Positions 34,610 to 45,718 of a stretch of DNA of 64,000 nucleotides are shown here, one piece after another; the stretch's first letter is position 1, and the number at the start of each line of letters is the position of its first letter. The notes beneath the pieces were generated by a model, which was not told the DNA's origin, did not search any database, and worked only from the letters and a program-made list of their open reading frames with translations. Where the stretch lies: contig CM046442.1 of NCBI GenBank assembly GCA_025506515.1, forward strand, positions 59,239,876 to 59,303,875, given 5' to 3'. Both the position numbers and the translations under genes were made by a program. Source of the DNA: Flaveria trinervia (lineage: Eukaryota > Streptophyta > Magnoliopsida > Asterales > Asteraceae).

Positions 34610-34948
34610 CAGGTGATGGAACATTCATCATTGCCATATGTTGTACTCACTCCTAACAAGCATCGGAGGCTTTGTTGAGGAGCCAATATTGTGAGGATCA
34701 TTGATTGATGCAGCCATTTTCACCAATTCAAACAGGTTCAATAAGAGTTTAACAGATCTATCTCAAAAACTCAACAATACAGTTTGAAACAAGAAGAATC
34801 TCAAATTGATTCACAGGAAGCAACAGAAAAACAAACTCTATAACCAATTCTTGCAAATTTACTAATTCGATCAAACTAAGATATCAAAAGAATAGTTTCA
34901 ATGATCAATTGTTAAATCGATCAATGATTAACCTGCTCTGATACCATT
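34610..34948 (-). pseudogene. Truncated gag start, leader and PBS of the outer A copy
   Basis: The minus strand starts at 34717 with MAASINDPHNIGSSTKP, matching 33216, but homology stops after about 35 codons at 34610. The leader (34718-34929) resembles 33217-33428. The PBS TGGTATCAGAGCAGGTT lies at 34930-34946. Confidence 0.85.
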
Positions 34949-35607
34949 TGAAGGGATCGAGATCTAGTTTGATCAATTAGATTAGGATTTGCAGCGGAAT
35001 AGCACACGAATTAGACGAAATTCTAGCAAGAATAATATGAATATTCAATTAAACAGTAATAGTTATAGGGAGAGAGTTTTCTGCATAAAGAATGTTTTCA
35101 TTCATGCACAAATTCCCATACGGGAAATTAGGTCAACATTCCTTTTATAAGGAATGTGACATCAGCTGACGTCACTTGATAGTGACATCTAACTGATTTA
35201 TACAAACAACTAAAAGTAAACTAAAATACTGAAGATGTCCACAACAATTGAGGACACCTTCATTTAAAGCTAAGTATAAACTGACATTACAACTACTGAA
35301 GTTATAACATCTGAAGTATAAGAACTTCAAATGTTTTACATAACATAAAACTACTGATTACAAACTACTGAAATGTAAACCATCATAACTACTGAAGAGA
35401 ACTACTTCAGCTGTTATGACAACTTCTGAGAACTTGATTTTCAGACTTTGTTTTCAGACTTTGTCTTCAGCAGTTGTCTTCAGACTTTGTCTTTAGTAGT
35501 TGTCTTCAGACTTTGTCTTCAACTGTGGTAGATCACTTCAGTTGTTTTGATGTCTGTTGGACTTAAAGGTTTTTCTGATCTGGCTCATTGGTTCTTTTGG
35601 TCCAACA
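34949..35607 (-). repeat. 5' LTR of element A, 659 bp
   Basis: It runs from TGAAGGGATCGAG to TTGGTCCAACA and is followed by CCGCC, matching CTGCC at the other end with one change. It has only a handful of CTTCAGACTTTGT-type units. TGACGTCA is kept near 35168. Confidence 0.88.
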
Positions 35608-35612
35608 CCGCC

Positions 35613-36087
35613 AAAGGTCATCACAGTTGGTCTAACAGGAAACTTGTGACCCTCTAGTTCTATGTCACATCCTTCTATCATCTTGGAAATCCTGGTGGAC
35701 TTACGTATGGCAGTTCCTACACCAAAGGGCGTATCTATATTCCTACTACTAACAGGTAATTTAGCATAGAAAGTAGCAAAAATAAAAGTTTTACTAGCAC
35801 CAGAATCAAATAACATAGAGGCTAAAGTTTGGTTTACTAGAACGTACCTGGCACAACATCGGGGTCCGTCCAAGCCTCCTCTTGCATCATCATGAACGCT
35901 CTGGCACATGCCCTCTGTCCTTCTCCTCTAGCCTTCTTCACTCCTGATCCTTCAGCCCTTGGCTTCTTACCGTCTCTACTCAGGTGACCATTCTCTCCAT
36001 AGTTGTAACACCTTACAACCCCACATTCCCTCGCTATATGGCTCGGCTTCCCTCACTTGAAGGAGATGTTTGACCCCATTTGCATTT
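35613..36087 (-). pseudogene. Element D gag end (zinc knuckle) and protease
   Basis: The minus strand between the C insertion (36087) and 35910 reads HIARECGVVRCYNYGENGHL, SRDGKKPRAEGSG: a CCHC knuckle in which a Tyr and a Gly replace two cysteines. The protease follows at 35860-35613 with LVNQTLASMLFDSGASKTFI, IEGCDIELEGHKFPV and VMTFGG; DSGAS is the catalytic motif. The protein continues at 9350, beyond element A. The first residues of the 35538-35909 reading frame's end run into the A LTR and are not real. Confidence 0.85.
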
Positions 36088-37035
36088 GTTGGATTCTTTA
36101 TGCCCAAGACACATAGAACATTGATGTGGTTAATACGTTATCATCCAAGTCGGGACATACCCAATAACATGCTTAGCAAATGCCAATTATTATTTAATTA
36201 ATGATATGATCATGCAATTAAATAATTACACCAATTTAGAAAATGGGTTTTCTAAATAAGTTGCATATGAGATTGAACAACTTATATGGATATTTTGTTC
36301 ATAGATATTATTTGTAATGTTATTTAAGTTAGTTAAACAACATCAAATAATAAAGGAGTGTATGTGAGTTACAAAATTAAAAGGTTAATTATATATAACT
36401 CAATTTAGTGACTAGTTAACTAGTGAAAAATTGGGTGTTTAAGCTTTTGGGGGGAAAACCCAATTAAATGGGGATTCCGGCCGCCCTTGGCTTAATGGCC
36501 CCCTTTTTTTGTGTTCATTTGTTGTCTTGGAAGTAGGAAACACTTTACACTACACACACACACTCCATCTTCTTCTCTCTCTTACATCCAAAAGGGCCAT
36601 TTTTCTCTCTATTGTTGAAGATATTCAAGGTTGAAAATAAGGGTTTTCAGCAGCACTTGGTGGTCGTTTTTGGTGTAAAATCCTAACATCAAGAGGTGTT
36701 TGCATCACACTTGTGGGTATGCAAGCTTGAGAGGACATTCTTTTGGTTCCTTGGTCGTTTTTCCTTGTCCACATCATCCTCCATATCCGTTTTTGCTGCT
36801 GAAAGGTAGTTTATGGCAGCCTCTTTATGGCTGTCCATAATATATGTTTTGTGTTTACATAGCTTGTCTTATTCAGATATAAAAGGTCCTTTGTTCTTGG
36901 GTTTGTTTGTTACTTTATAATATCAATTTGAAACCGAAATTTCAGTTTATAAACCATGTTATACAGTTTGTTTCCGCTGTGTTTTTACAAGTCTAAATGG
37001 TTAAACTTTGTATCTTGTTCTAACAAACCCCAATA
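36088..37035 (+). repeat. 5' LTR of element C, 948 bp
   Basis: It begins TGTTGGATTCTTTATGCCC and ends AACCCCAATA, followed by TAGGCATCTAGAGCCGG, a diverged initiator tRNA-Met complement that marks the boundary. It aligns along its length with 43260-44204. Confidence 0.92.
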
Positions 37036-38463
37036 TAGGCATCTAGAGCCGGTTATGTGGATAGCTAGCTTGTTTTGTCCTTGAAAAATTCGTTTTATGG
37101 GACTATACAACCCTTTAAGGGGTTGCTATGTTCATGTATTATGAATCCCCAAACTTTCAAGTTATATCACACATGCTTGTGATTAAACTTTGAAAGACAT
37201 GTAAGATGAGTTGTTTTGTTTGTTTGTTTGGACAAGATAAAACCCAAAATTTCAGTTTGTGTTGGCTGAAATTTCATGGGTTTTAGTGGGGATTCATTGT
37301 TGTTTTGGATGATATGATCATTGTTCATTATGGTGCATAACCTAGCCCTTGACCTTGTGTTATTTGGATGATTGTAATGGTTGTTTTTATTCATTCAACT
37401 GGGTTGTATAGTCATTTATTTGTGCTTTGTTTCAAGTGTATTTTGTTTATTATTGGGATGTAATAAATAGATTAGGTACTTTTCATTTTGCTAGAAATCT
37501 TGTATTAGGATATAATATCTTGTAATATGAAGATGTACGCGTTAGAAGCACAAAGGAAAGACATAAGAAACATGGGGCATTTGGATGCGGTTTCAAGTGG
37601 GAGGTTCATGGAAGCCTTTTGTGTCATGTTTTTTGTCCCTTAGGAATGTCCTATGGTCCACACTTGTGATGGAGAACAAGTGTGGCCACTTTAGATGCTA
37701 TGGTTATGCACTAACATTGGTTGATTCATGGTTGTTTTGGTCATGGTATTGTGGTTGATTGCTTATATGTGATGTTTGCTTAACCATCCTTTCAATGATC
37801 ATAACAAACTATCTAAATGGTCCTTAATCATTAAAAGGTAATAAAAGGTTATTAAAACTGTTTAGTGATTTTTAAAGCTTAAAAGGGGTTTTAATCAATG
37901 TACTGTATTTGAAAGCATGCAAATATAAATACATAGAGTTTTCTAACAAGATTATAAAATCTCTAAATTTTTAAAAAAATAAGATCAACACCGTCCTTTT
38001 ACACAACACTTGAGACACTGGGAGTCTTAGTGGGATAAAGGTCACCTAACCATTTTGAGAGAACTTGTGACTTGAGGTGAGAATGCCATATTCGTGGGAT
38101 AAAGGTCACCTAACCGCTTATTTTGACAAACTCACATGTGTGTGTAAGTAGGGTGTCTTGATTTGCAAACCATGTCAAATGGATCACCTACGATATGGTT
38201 TCCAAATGGTGTTGATGGGATTAACATGCCGAATTTACATATGATGTTTCAAGTCGATCCCATACCTCTAGAAGTTGCAAATGGTTGCAATCGTCAATCG
38301 TTGACCATCTTATTAATTTAAATCGTGGCATAAAGGTCACCTAACCACTATTTAAATTAATGTTGGGTTCTAGATTTTAATATAAAAAATGACCTTAAAA
38401 GGTATTAATTATTAAAATAACAATATCGAAAATACTCAAATTGATCTTTGTTAAATTTCATAG
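37036..38463. other. PBS and 1.4 kb leader of element C
   Basis: The PBS TAGGCATCTAGAGCCGGTT is at 37036. The leader has no supported gene. It repeats GGGATAAAGGTCACCTAACC three times (about 38032, 38097 and a variant at 38330), the only structure I see in it. Confidence 0.75.
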
Positions 38464-39012
38464 ATGGCCACCAATAATTATGATAATCATGATAATTCAT
38501 CCACGTCCGCCCAATCTTTACGAGCGATTCTCCAAAAAGAACGTCTAAATCATAACAATTTTATCAATTGGTATCGAAACTTGAGAATCGTTCTCAAGCA
38601 AGAGAAACGATCATATCTTTTAGACGACCCTGTCCCTGATCAACCTGGTGAGGATGATGAGGAGGCCTATAACTATTGGATAAAGTACACTGAGGACTCT
38701 GTCCAAGTGTCTTGCCTTATGTTGGCAAGCATGACTCTAGATCTCCAGAAGGAGTATGAGCATCACGGAGCTTATGACATGATAACCCAACTGAAGGAAA
38801 CGTTCCAACAGCAAGCGAGGGTTGAGCGCTTCGAAACGGTTCGAGCGCTCCATGCATATCGTATGGATGACAACCAATCACTTTCATCTTATGTACTTAA
38901 GATGAAAAGTCACATTGACCACCTCGAAAGGCTAAATTGTCCCGTCTCAAAGGAATTCGCCACAGATTTGATCTTAATGGCCTTACCAAAAGATTCGAGA
39001 CGTTCGTGTTGA
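38464..39012 (+). CDS. Element C gag, N-terminal part
   Basis: It opens MATNNYDNHDNSSTSAQSL and contains LNHNNFINWYRNLRIVL and ETVRALHAYRMDDNQSLSSY, the Copia gag domain that builds the particle. The frame ends early at DSRRSC. The same protein continues in the frame of 38937-42482 from about 38995 (FETFVLNYNMNAWDKSIG). By comparison with the family this looks like loss of a single base after the ALPKD codons. It would otherwise be one Gag-Pol frame of about 1340 residues. Confidence 0.88.
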   Translation: MATNNYDNHDNSSTSAQSLRAILQKERLNHNNFINWYRNLRIVLKQEKRSYLLDDPVPDQPGEDDEEAYNYWIKYTEDSVQVSCLMLASMTLDLQKEYEHHGAYDMITQLKETFQQQARVERFETVRALHAYRMDDNQSLSSYVLKMKSHIDHLERLNCPVSKEFATDLILMALPKDSRRSC

Positions 39013-42000
39013 ACTACAACATGAATGCTTGGGACAAAAGCATTGGTGAGCTTCACTCGATGCTCAAAACAACCGAGGCGGCCATGGGTAAAAGGGTTTT
39101 ACCCGTTCTCACCATTAATGAAGGTGGGAACAAGAAAAGGCCTCATCCCGCACCCAAGGCAAGAGTTGCAAAGGGTAAGGGACCCGTAATGGGAAAAGGG
39201 AAAGGGGTGGCAAGGGTGCCACCCAAAGCACAGGAGAAGAGGCAAAAGGTTGCTTCTAATAACCCATGCTTCAAATGTAGGGAGATTGGACATTGGGCAA
39301 GAAATTGTCCTGTCCATCTCCAAGAGTTGAAAGCAAAGAGGGATACCGGGCAGACCTCATGTACTATATATATGATCCATATTGATTTAAACATAATATC
39401 CTCTAACACATGGGTATTAGATACCGGATGTGGAACTCACATTTGCAATTTGTTGCAAGGATTCAAAAGAAGTAGAAACTTCAACAAAGGGGATGTTAGC
39501 CTCTACATGGGAAATGAGGCTAAAGTTCAAGTTGAAGCCCGTGGTGACTACATCTTGAAACTTCCAAATGGTTTGGAAGTAATTTTGTACAATGTTTTGT
39601 ATGCTCCTAGTTTGACTAGGAACATTATTTCCGTAGCCCTATTAAAACATTTTGGATATGAGTTATCATTTATTGGAAATGAAATCCATGTTACTTTGAA
39701 TGTCATGTTTTACTTTAAAGCTATACCCTTCAATGATATCTATGAATTGGTTCGTGAAAATACATTGAATGATTGCTTATTGTACCAAACTAGTACCAAG
39801 AAACTCAAATCGGATTTGAGTGATAGTTATCTTTGGCATTGCCGCCTTGGTCATATAAACAAGAAAAGAATACAAACACTACAAAAGAATGAGCTTTTAA
39901 AAACAAATGAATGTGATTCATTTGATGTATGCGAGTCTTGTTTACAAGGTAAAATGACCAAGGCACCTTTTAGTGGCAAAGCCGAAAGGGCAAAGGATTT
40001 ATTAGGTATCATACATTCGGATGTATGTAGTCCTTTTAAACCTATGACAAGGTACAATGAAAGATACTTCATTACCTTTACTGACGACTATATTCGATAT
40101 GGGTATGTGTACTTGTTAAGACACAAAGATGAAGCTCTTGAAATGTTTAAGATCTTTCAAAATGAAGTACAAAATCAACTCAATAAGTCAATTAAAATTC
40201 TCCGCACCAATAGAGGAGGTGAATACCCGAATGATGCTTTTAGGGACCATCTTAAAAGTTGTGGGATTATCTCACAACTATCTCCACCAGGAACACCACC
40301 ACATAATGGTGTGTCCGAGCGGAGAAATCGGACTCTATTGGATATGGTTCGATCTATGATGGCTAGAAGCTCATTACCTCTGTCATTGTGGGGTTTTGCT
40401 CTCCTCTCTGTAGCCCGTATTTTGAATATGGCCCCAACCAAGAAAGTGGAAAGGACACCTTATGAAATATGGCATGGAAGGGTTCCACCATTTTCATATT
40501 TGAGGGTGTGGGGGTGTGAGGCTTATGTGAAGACTCCCACCTTGAACAAGTTAGAAAGCCGTTCCACTAAATGTATCTTTATTGGATATCCAAGAGATTC
40601 TATGGGATATTATTTCTACGATCCAATACAACAAAATGAGTTTGTTGCCAAAAAGGGTGAGTTCTTGGAAACCAAGTTCCTTATGGAAGGAACTGGTAGT
40701 AGAACTGTGGATCTTGAAGAGGATCAAGTACCGCAACCCGATACACGTTTGGTTGACACTAGCTCTCAACATGTGGATGTTGAAAGTGATCAAATAGTTG
40801 ATCAATACACAAAAAACGTTCGCAGATCTGGTAGAACTAGTAATCCACCTGAAAGATATAGATTTTTCACTGATGGGTGCTATGTGATAGATTCTGATGA
40901 ACCAATCACATACCATGATGCGTTGTCCAATTCGGATTGTGACAAATGGCTTGAGGCCATGAACGTTAAGATGCAGTCCACGTATGACAATCAAGTATGG
41001 GACTTGGTTATACCACCTCTTAACTCCAAAGTAGTTGGAAGTAAGTGGGTTTTCAAGAAGAAAACCGATATGCATGGAAACTTGGATACTTATAAAGCTA
41101 GACTTATAGCAAAGGGTTTCACTCAAACTCAAGGGGTTGACTATGATGAAACTTTCTCACCTGTTGCGATGCTAAAATCTATTAGGATATTGTTTGCCAT
41201 AGCTACTCATTATGATTATGAGATTTGGCAAATGGATGTCAAAACCCCTTTCCTAAATGGATATCTTGAGGAAGATGTCTATATGGTTCAGCCTGAAGGT
41301 TTTGTCGATCCAAAACATCCTAACAAAGTATGCAAGTTAAAGAAATCAATCTATGGATTGAAACAAGCATCGAGAAGTTGGAATCCCCGTTTTGATGAAG
41401 AAGTAATTAACTTTGGATTCATCAAGAACGCTGATGAAGCTTGTGTATATAAGAAAGCTAGTGGGAGCATCATCACTTTCCTAGTATTGTATGTTGATGA
41501 CATACTACTATTTGGAAATGACATTCTAACCTTGGAAGGTGTAAAAACCTGGCTTGGAAGTTGTTTTTCAATCAAGGATCTTGGTGAGGCCGCCTATATT
41601 CTGGGAATAAAGATCTATAGGGATAGATCAAGGCGGTTGATTGGTTTAAATCAAAGTGCATATATTGATAAGATCTTGAAAAGGTTCAAGATGGAAAACT
41701 CTAAGAAAGGTACGGTACCTATTCAAAGAGGAACAATATTGAGCACGACTCAATGTCCAAGCTCAAAGGATGAGCAAGATAAAATGAATGCAATCCCATA
41801 CGCATCTGCTATTGGATCCATCATGTATGCAATGATATGCACTCGGCCGGACGTTTCATGTGCCTTAAGCATGACAAGCCGTTACCAGCAAAATCCTAGA
41901 AGCAGTCATTGGATGGTTGTTAAGAACATACTTAAGTACCTAAGCCGGACTAAAGATATGTTTCTAATCTATGGATCTGGCGATGAGGAACTCGTTGTAA

Positions 42001-42482
42001 AAGGTTACACGGATGCGAGTTTCCAAACCGATCTTGATGATTCACAATCACAATCAGGATACATTTTCATTCTGAATGGAGGAGCTATCTCTTGGAAGAG
42101 CTCTAAACATGATGTGGTGGCTTTATCAACTACAGAATCTGAATACGTCGCCGCCTCATTGGCAGCTCAAGAAGCTGCATGGTTGAAGAAATTCATTGCC
42201 GATCTAGGGGTTGTCCCTTCCATTCAGGACCCCCTAGAGATCTTTTGTGATAACGAGGGTGCGATTGCTCAAATCAAGGAACCTCGTGCTCATCAAAAGA
42301 CTAGGCACATTGAGCGGAGATTCAACTACATACTAGATGAAGTTGAGAAAGGAAAGATATGTATTCGCAAAGTTCACACAGATCAAAATATTGCGGATCC
42401 TCTTACGAAGCTCCTAGAAAAGGCAAAGCATGAAGGTCTTACCTGTGCCATGGGACTTCGATATTCTAGTGATTGGATTTGA
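38937..42482 (+). CDS. Element C Gag C-terminus and Pol (AP, IN, RT, RNase H)
   Basis: The frame is open for 1181 residues; authentic protein begins near residue 20, after the frameshift. Knuckle: CFKCREIGHWARNC (about residue 110). Protease: WVLDTGCGTHICN (about 160). Pre-integrase zinc region: HCRLGHINKKR and CESCLQGK (about 300-340). Integrase: IHSDVCSPF, LRTNRGGEY and NGVSERRNRTLLD; the second catalytic Asp is Asn here. RT: SKWVFKKKTDMHG, MDVKTPFLNG and YVDDILLFG (about 860). RNase H: GYTDASFQTD, STTESEYVA and FCDNEGAI, ending HTDQNIADPLTKLL. No stop interrupts it. The integrase change and the upstream frameshift suggest it is not autonomous now. Confidence 0.93.
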   Translation: MSRLKGIRHRFDLNGLTKRFETFVLNYNMNAWDKSIGELHSMLKTTEAAMGKRVLPVLTINEGGNKKRPHPAPKARVAKGKGPVMGKGKGVARVPPKAQEKRQKVASNNPCFKCREIGHWARNCPVHLQELKAKRDTGQTSCTIYMIHIDLNIISSNTWVLDTGCGTHICNLLQGFKRSRNFNKGDVSLYMGNEAKVQVEARGDYILKLPNGLEVILYNVLYAPSLTRNIISVALLKHFGYELSFIGNEIHVTLNVMFYFKAIPFNDIYELVRENTLNDCLLYQTSTKKLKSDLSDSYLWHCRLGHINKKRIQTLQKNELLKTNECDSFDVCESCLQGKMTKAPFSGKAERAKDLLGIIHSDVCSPFKPMTRYNERYFITFTDDYIRYGYVYLLRHKDEALEMFKIFQNEVQNQLNKSIKILRTNRGGEYPNDAFRDHLKSCGIISQLSPPGTPPHNGVSERRNRTLLDMVRSMMARSSLPLSLWGFALLSVARILNMAPTKKVERTPYEIWHGRVPPFSYLRVWGCEAYVKTPTLNKLESRSTKCIFIGYPRDSMGYYFYDPIQQNEFVAKKGEFLETKFLMEGTGSRTVDLEEDQVPQPDTRLVDTSSQHVDVESDQIVDQYTKNVRRSGRTSNPPERYRFFTDGCYVIDSDEPITYHDALSNSDCDKWLEAMNVKMQSTYDNQVWDLVIPPLNSKVVGSKWVFKKKTDMHGNLDTYKARLIAKGFTQTQGVDYDETFSPVAMLKSIRILFAIATHYDYEIWQMDVKTPFLNGYLEEDVYMVQPEGFVDPKHPNKVCKLKKSIYGLKQASRSWNPRFDEEVINFGFIKNADEACVYKKASGSIITFLVLYVDDILLFGNDILTLEGVKTWLGSCFSIKDLGEAAYILGIKIYRDRSRRLIGLNQSAYIDKILKRFKMENSKKGTVPIQRGTILSTTQCPSSKDEQDKMNAIPYASAIGSIMYAMICTRPDVSCALSMTSRYQQNPRSSHWMVVKNILKYLSRTKDMFLIYGSGDEELVVKGYTDASFQTDLDDSQSQSGYIFILNGGAISWKSSKHDVVALSTTESEYVAASLAAQEAAWLKKFIADLGVVPSIQDPLEIFCDNEGAIAQIKEPRAHQKTRHIERRFNYILDEVEKGKICIRKVHTDQNIADPLTKLLEKAKHEGLTCAMGLRYSSDWI

Positions 42483-43259
42483 TCTGTGATTTCGTATTTG
42501 GATATTTGGAACTCCCTTACTACTTGAATAAAATTATTTGGTTATAATATTTCCATAAATGTCCCATTTTAGCATGTTTAATCCATGGGTAAATTGTTTA
42601 CTCTAAACGTCCATAGTCGTTCACACTTGTGGGAGCAAGCATGAGGGTAAGATTATTATGAATTTGGATTGGTGGATATTCATAAGGAATGAATATAGAG
42701 CAATTGGTTGCTACCAAAGTTTATAGATATTTGTGGGATACAAATATTGGACTGACCCGCATCTCAAATTTTACTACATGGAATCTTCTAGATTGATCAT
42801 AAGTAAATTTGAGAAAAGGCGAATATCATTTGGTATCCTCAGACCTGAGATACATATTGGGTTTTGATATTCACCAAGTGCTATACCATGAGCTAGTTCT
42901 TCACTGCCCTGAAATAATGGACAGTACGTAAGGCTATGTTCAGGCGTGACACGAAGTGTTTGTGAGAAACGTATGTATTCAAGATGGAATTTGTTCCTCT
43001 TATTCGTTGAGAGCAAGATGTCTAAGGCCTGATTAAGTTAAATCTACAAGGAATAATTATTCTATGTCCTTGGATTTAACATGACATCTGAAACAAAAGA
43101 ATAAATGATTGATTCACCTAAATCATTTCAAGTTGGATACTTGAAGGGGATGATGTTATTGAATGGATTTAAGTCATGCTTATTAAGGGTAGTAAACCGT
43201 TGTTAGGCGGTATTTACTGCCTGCATCAATCTTCTATGAATCTTGCGCAGGTGGAAGAT
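42483..43259. other. 3' untranslated region of element C
   Basis: It lies between the pol stop and the 3' LTR, with no supported gene. The end GGTGGAAGAT before TGTTGG is a weak polypurine tract. The short minus-strand frame at 42774-43016 has no family resemblance. Confidence 0.75.
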
Positions 43260-44204
43260 TGTTGGATTCTTTATGCCCAAGACACATAGAACATTGATGT
43301 GGTTAATACGTTATGATCCAAGTCGGGTCATACCCAATAACAAGCTTAGCAAATGCCAATTGTTATTTAGTTGATGATATGATCATGCAATTAAATAATT
43401 ACACCAATTTAGAAAATGGGTTTTCTAAATAAGTTGCATATGAGATTGAACAACTTATATGGATATTTTGTTCATAGATATTGTTTGTAATGTTATTTAA
43501 GTTAGTTAAATAACATCAAATAATAAAGGAGTGTATGTGAGTTACAAAATTAAAAGGTTAATTATATATAACTCAATTAGTGACTAGTTAACTAGTGGAA
43601 AATTGGGTGTTTAAGCTTTTGGGGGGAAAACCCAATTAAATGGGGATTTCGGCCGCCCTTGGCTTAATGGCCCCTTTTTTTGTGTTCATTTGATGTCTTG
43701 GAAGTAGGACACACTTTACAACACACACACACTCCATCTTCTTCTCTCTCTTACATCCAAAAGGGCTATTTTTCTCTCTATTGTTGAAGATATTCTAGGC
43801 TGAAAATAAGGGTTTTCAGCAGCACTTGGTGGTCGTTTTTGGTGTAAAATCCTAACATCAAGAGGTGTTTGCATCACACTTGTGGGTATGCAAGCTTGAT
43901 AGGACCTTCTTTTGGTGCCTTGGTTGTTTTTCCTTGTCCACATCATCCTCCATATCCGTTTTTGCTACTGAAAGGTAGTTTATGGCAGCCTCTTTATGGT
44001 TGTCCATAATATATGTTTTGTGTTTATATAGATAGTCTTATTCACATATAAAAGGTCCTTTGTTCTTGGGTTTGTTTGTTACTTTATAATATCAATTTGA
44101 AACCAAAATTTCAGTTTATAAACCATGTTATAAAGTTTGTTTCTGCTGCGTTTTTACAAGTCTAAATGGTTAAACTTTGTATCTTGTTCTAACAAACCCC
44201 CATA
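43260..44204 (+). repeat. 3' LTR of element C, 945 bp
   Basis: It matches 36088-37035 throughout with scattered substitutions, denser in the first 150 bases. It ends AACCCCCATA before GCATT. Confidence 0.92.
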
Positions 44205-44209
44205 GCATT

Positions 44210-45206
44210 ATCCCGAATGCTCCTTCCCGCATTTACCACACCTCTTCGATCCTGCACTAGATGTGACCACACGTCGGCCATCCACCCATGCACGCTTATT
44301 GTTTGTTGGGACACCACCCCATCCAGTCCTCTTCCCCATTCTAGTTTTGTTCTCCACCATTCTTCCTACTCACCTCAGCCACCACCATAGTCCTATCATC
44401 ATACAACCTTCCCGCCAAGTCAATTGCCGACCTAAACGTGCTTGGTCGAGCAACGATCATATGCCTATGGACATCCGCCGACAAACCCTGGATATACCTC
44501 TTGATCTTTTATGACAAGGGTGTCACATGATCTGGCACTAGACGTGCCATCTCGTTGAACTTGGTGGTGTATTGCTGATGTGTCATTGTTCCCGCCTCCA
44601 GCTGCAGGAACTCCCTTTCAACTTTGTCCATCTCGGTGAGGACAAAACAACTCACTCACCAGCCTCTTCAACTCTGGCCATCTTATTCGTCCGATAGCCC
44701 GACTAGCCTCAGCTTGGACAATATTGTCCCACCAACACAAGGCCGAGTCCACAAAGGAGTGGGCAGCAAATTTCACCTTCTGGTCTTTTTGGCACTCGCT
44801 GATTTTCAGAAAAGCTTCCATTTCTCTCACCCATTGCTTAGCAGCAGCAGCAGTGCCATTACAATCAAACGTAGGGGGCTTGCACCTTTTAAATGCCTAA
44901 TAGTTGCAGCCTTGTGCCGCCTCCGGCGTAGGCTCTTCTTCTTCCTCTTCTTCTTCATCATCAGATAGAACCGTCTCAGTCTCGGGCTGTCTTCTTTCAC
45001 CCATAGGTCTACTTCTTTCCTTCCCTGACGACCTTGATAACTTTGGTCACCACAGACGGTAAGATTGTCTGCATGACCTGATGCACCTCTTCAACAACAG
45101 CCTCCTTCACTAAGGCCCTTAAGTTAGCACTCTCATCACTGCCCTCCGGATGAGGGGTATCTGGTTCTTCATGAACCACCTTTTCGGCTCTAGGCCTTCC
45201 TCTCAT
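44210..45206 (-). pseudogene. Element D gag, N-terminal and central part
   Basis: Start at 45206: MRGRPRAEKVVHEEPDTPHP, then VKEAVVEEVHQVMQTILPSV. An acidic Glu-rich linker follows, then FKRCKPPTFDCNGTAAAAKQ, WVREMEAFLKISEC and FAAHSFVDSALCWWDNIVQA (44830-44618), the Gypsy gag domain. A first zinc knuckle (KRCGKCGKEHSG..CYG) lies next to 44210, where element C interrupts it. At least two frameshifts and a stop break it. Gag continues at 36087 beyond C. Confidence 0.85.
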
Positions 45207-45621
45207 AGCCCATTTTCAGCACCGCGACCTCCACCACGTGAAGCTTTAGATGATCTACCACCGACCATCCTAAAACACGCACACTAAAAGATTTAAACAC
45301 CAACACGGTCATTCAAGGAACAACTCAGTTTATGTCAAGTATAGTAAGTCCCTAATTACAGTGGCCAGTTGTGATTAGCCACTTACTTTACTCTTCATTC
45401 CCCAAGCATTTCCTATCCTGACTACATCAGTATCTAAATCTACAAGCAGCACATAACCACATAACATGCGCACATAATACCGGTTAACATTAAGAAAATA
45501 CATGATGGCACGTAGCTACTCGGACCGACATCCCATCCCTTTCCGTCCTATTTTTAGTTTAAGTTTAGGTTTATTTTGAAATTTTACCCGTTTCACTTAA
45601 ACTTTGGCATTGATACCAACT
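45207..45621. other. 5' leader and PBS of element D
   Basis: The minus strand TTGGTATCAATGCCAAAGT (about 45603-45621) directly adjoins the LTR and resembles the initiator tRNA-Met complement (TGGTATCA). The rest of the 0.4 kb leader holds no gene. Confidence 0.75.
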
Positions 45622-45718
45622 TGTAAGGTCCCGATCTCGGGACGCTTACAGTTGGTCGATCATCGCACATAAAACATATAATTACATTTAAACTTCATAA
45701 AACATCACAGCGGAACAT
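45622..45718 (-). repeat. Element D 5' LTR, U5 end (left of element H)
   Basis: It starts TGTAAGGTCCCGATCTCGGG next to the PBS and aligns with 5254-5345. Element H interrupts it after AACAT (45714-45718), and it resumes at 56193. Confidence 0.88.

Larger units (their letters stand above)
9351..35607 (-). mobile_element. Sirevirus-like Copia element A (interrupted by B)
   Basis: It is inserted in D's protease gene between ...VMTFGG and FDVVLGMDWL, with near-matching TSDs CTGCC (9346-9350) and CCGCC (35608-35612). From right to left it has a 5' LTR (34949-35607), PBS, gag, AP, IN, RT, RH, a spacer, an envelope-like ORF, a PPT and a 3' LTR (9351-10295). Element B splits pol at 17575-30125. The 5' end is complicated: a second LTR-PBS-gag start (33216-34187) and 422 unrelated bases lie inside the outer gag start, so the interior may be a mosaic of two related copies. 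All ORFs carry frameshifts or stops. Confidence 0.75.
36088..44204 (+). mobile_element. Copia element C, complete and nearly intact
   Basis: It has two LTRs (36088-37035, 43260-44204) and GCATT duplications (36083-36087 and 44205-44209), and is inserted in D's gag knuckle region. Inside are a PBS (37036), a long leader, gag-pol (38464-42482) and a 3' region. The LTRs differ by a few percent by eye, so it is younger than D. LTR ends are CCAATA/CCCATA rather than the usual CA. Lineage within Copia is not settled from sequence alone; it lacks the envelope-like ORF and long gag of the Sirevirus-like elements here. Confidence 0.93.

Noticed and set aside
44263..44514. Plus-strand ORF of 83 residues
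   Set aside because: It is antisense to element D's gag, which has clear gag-domain similarity on the minus strand.
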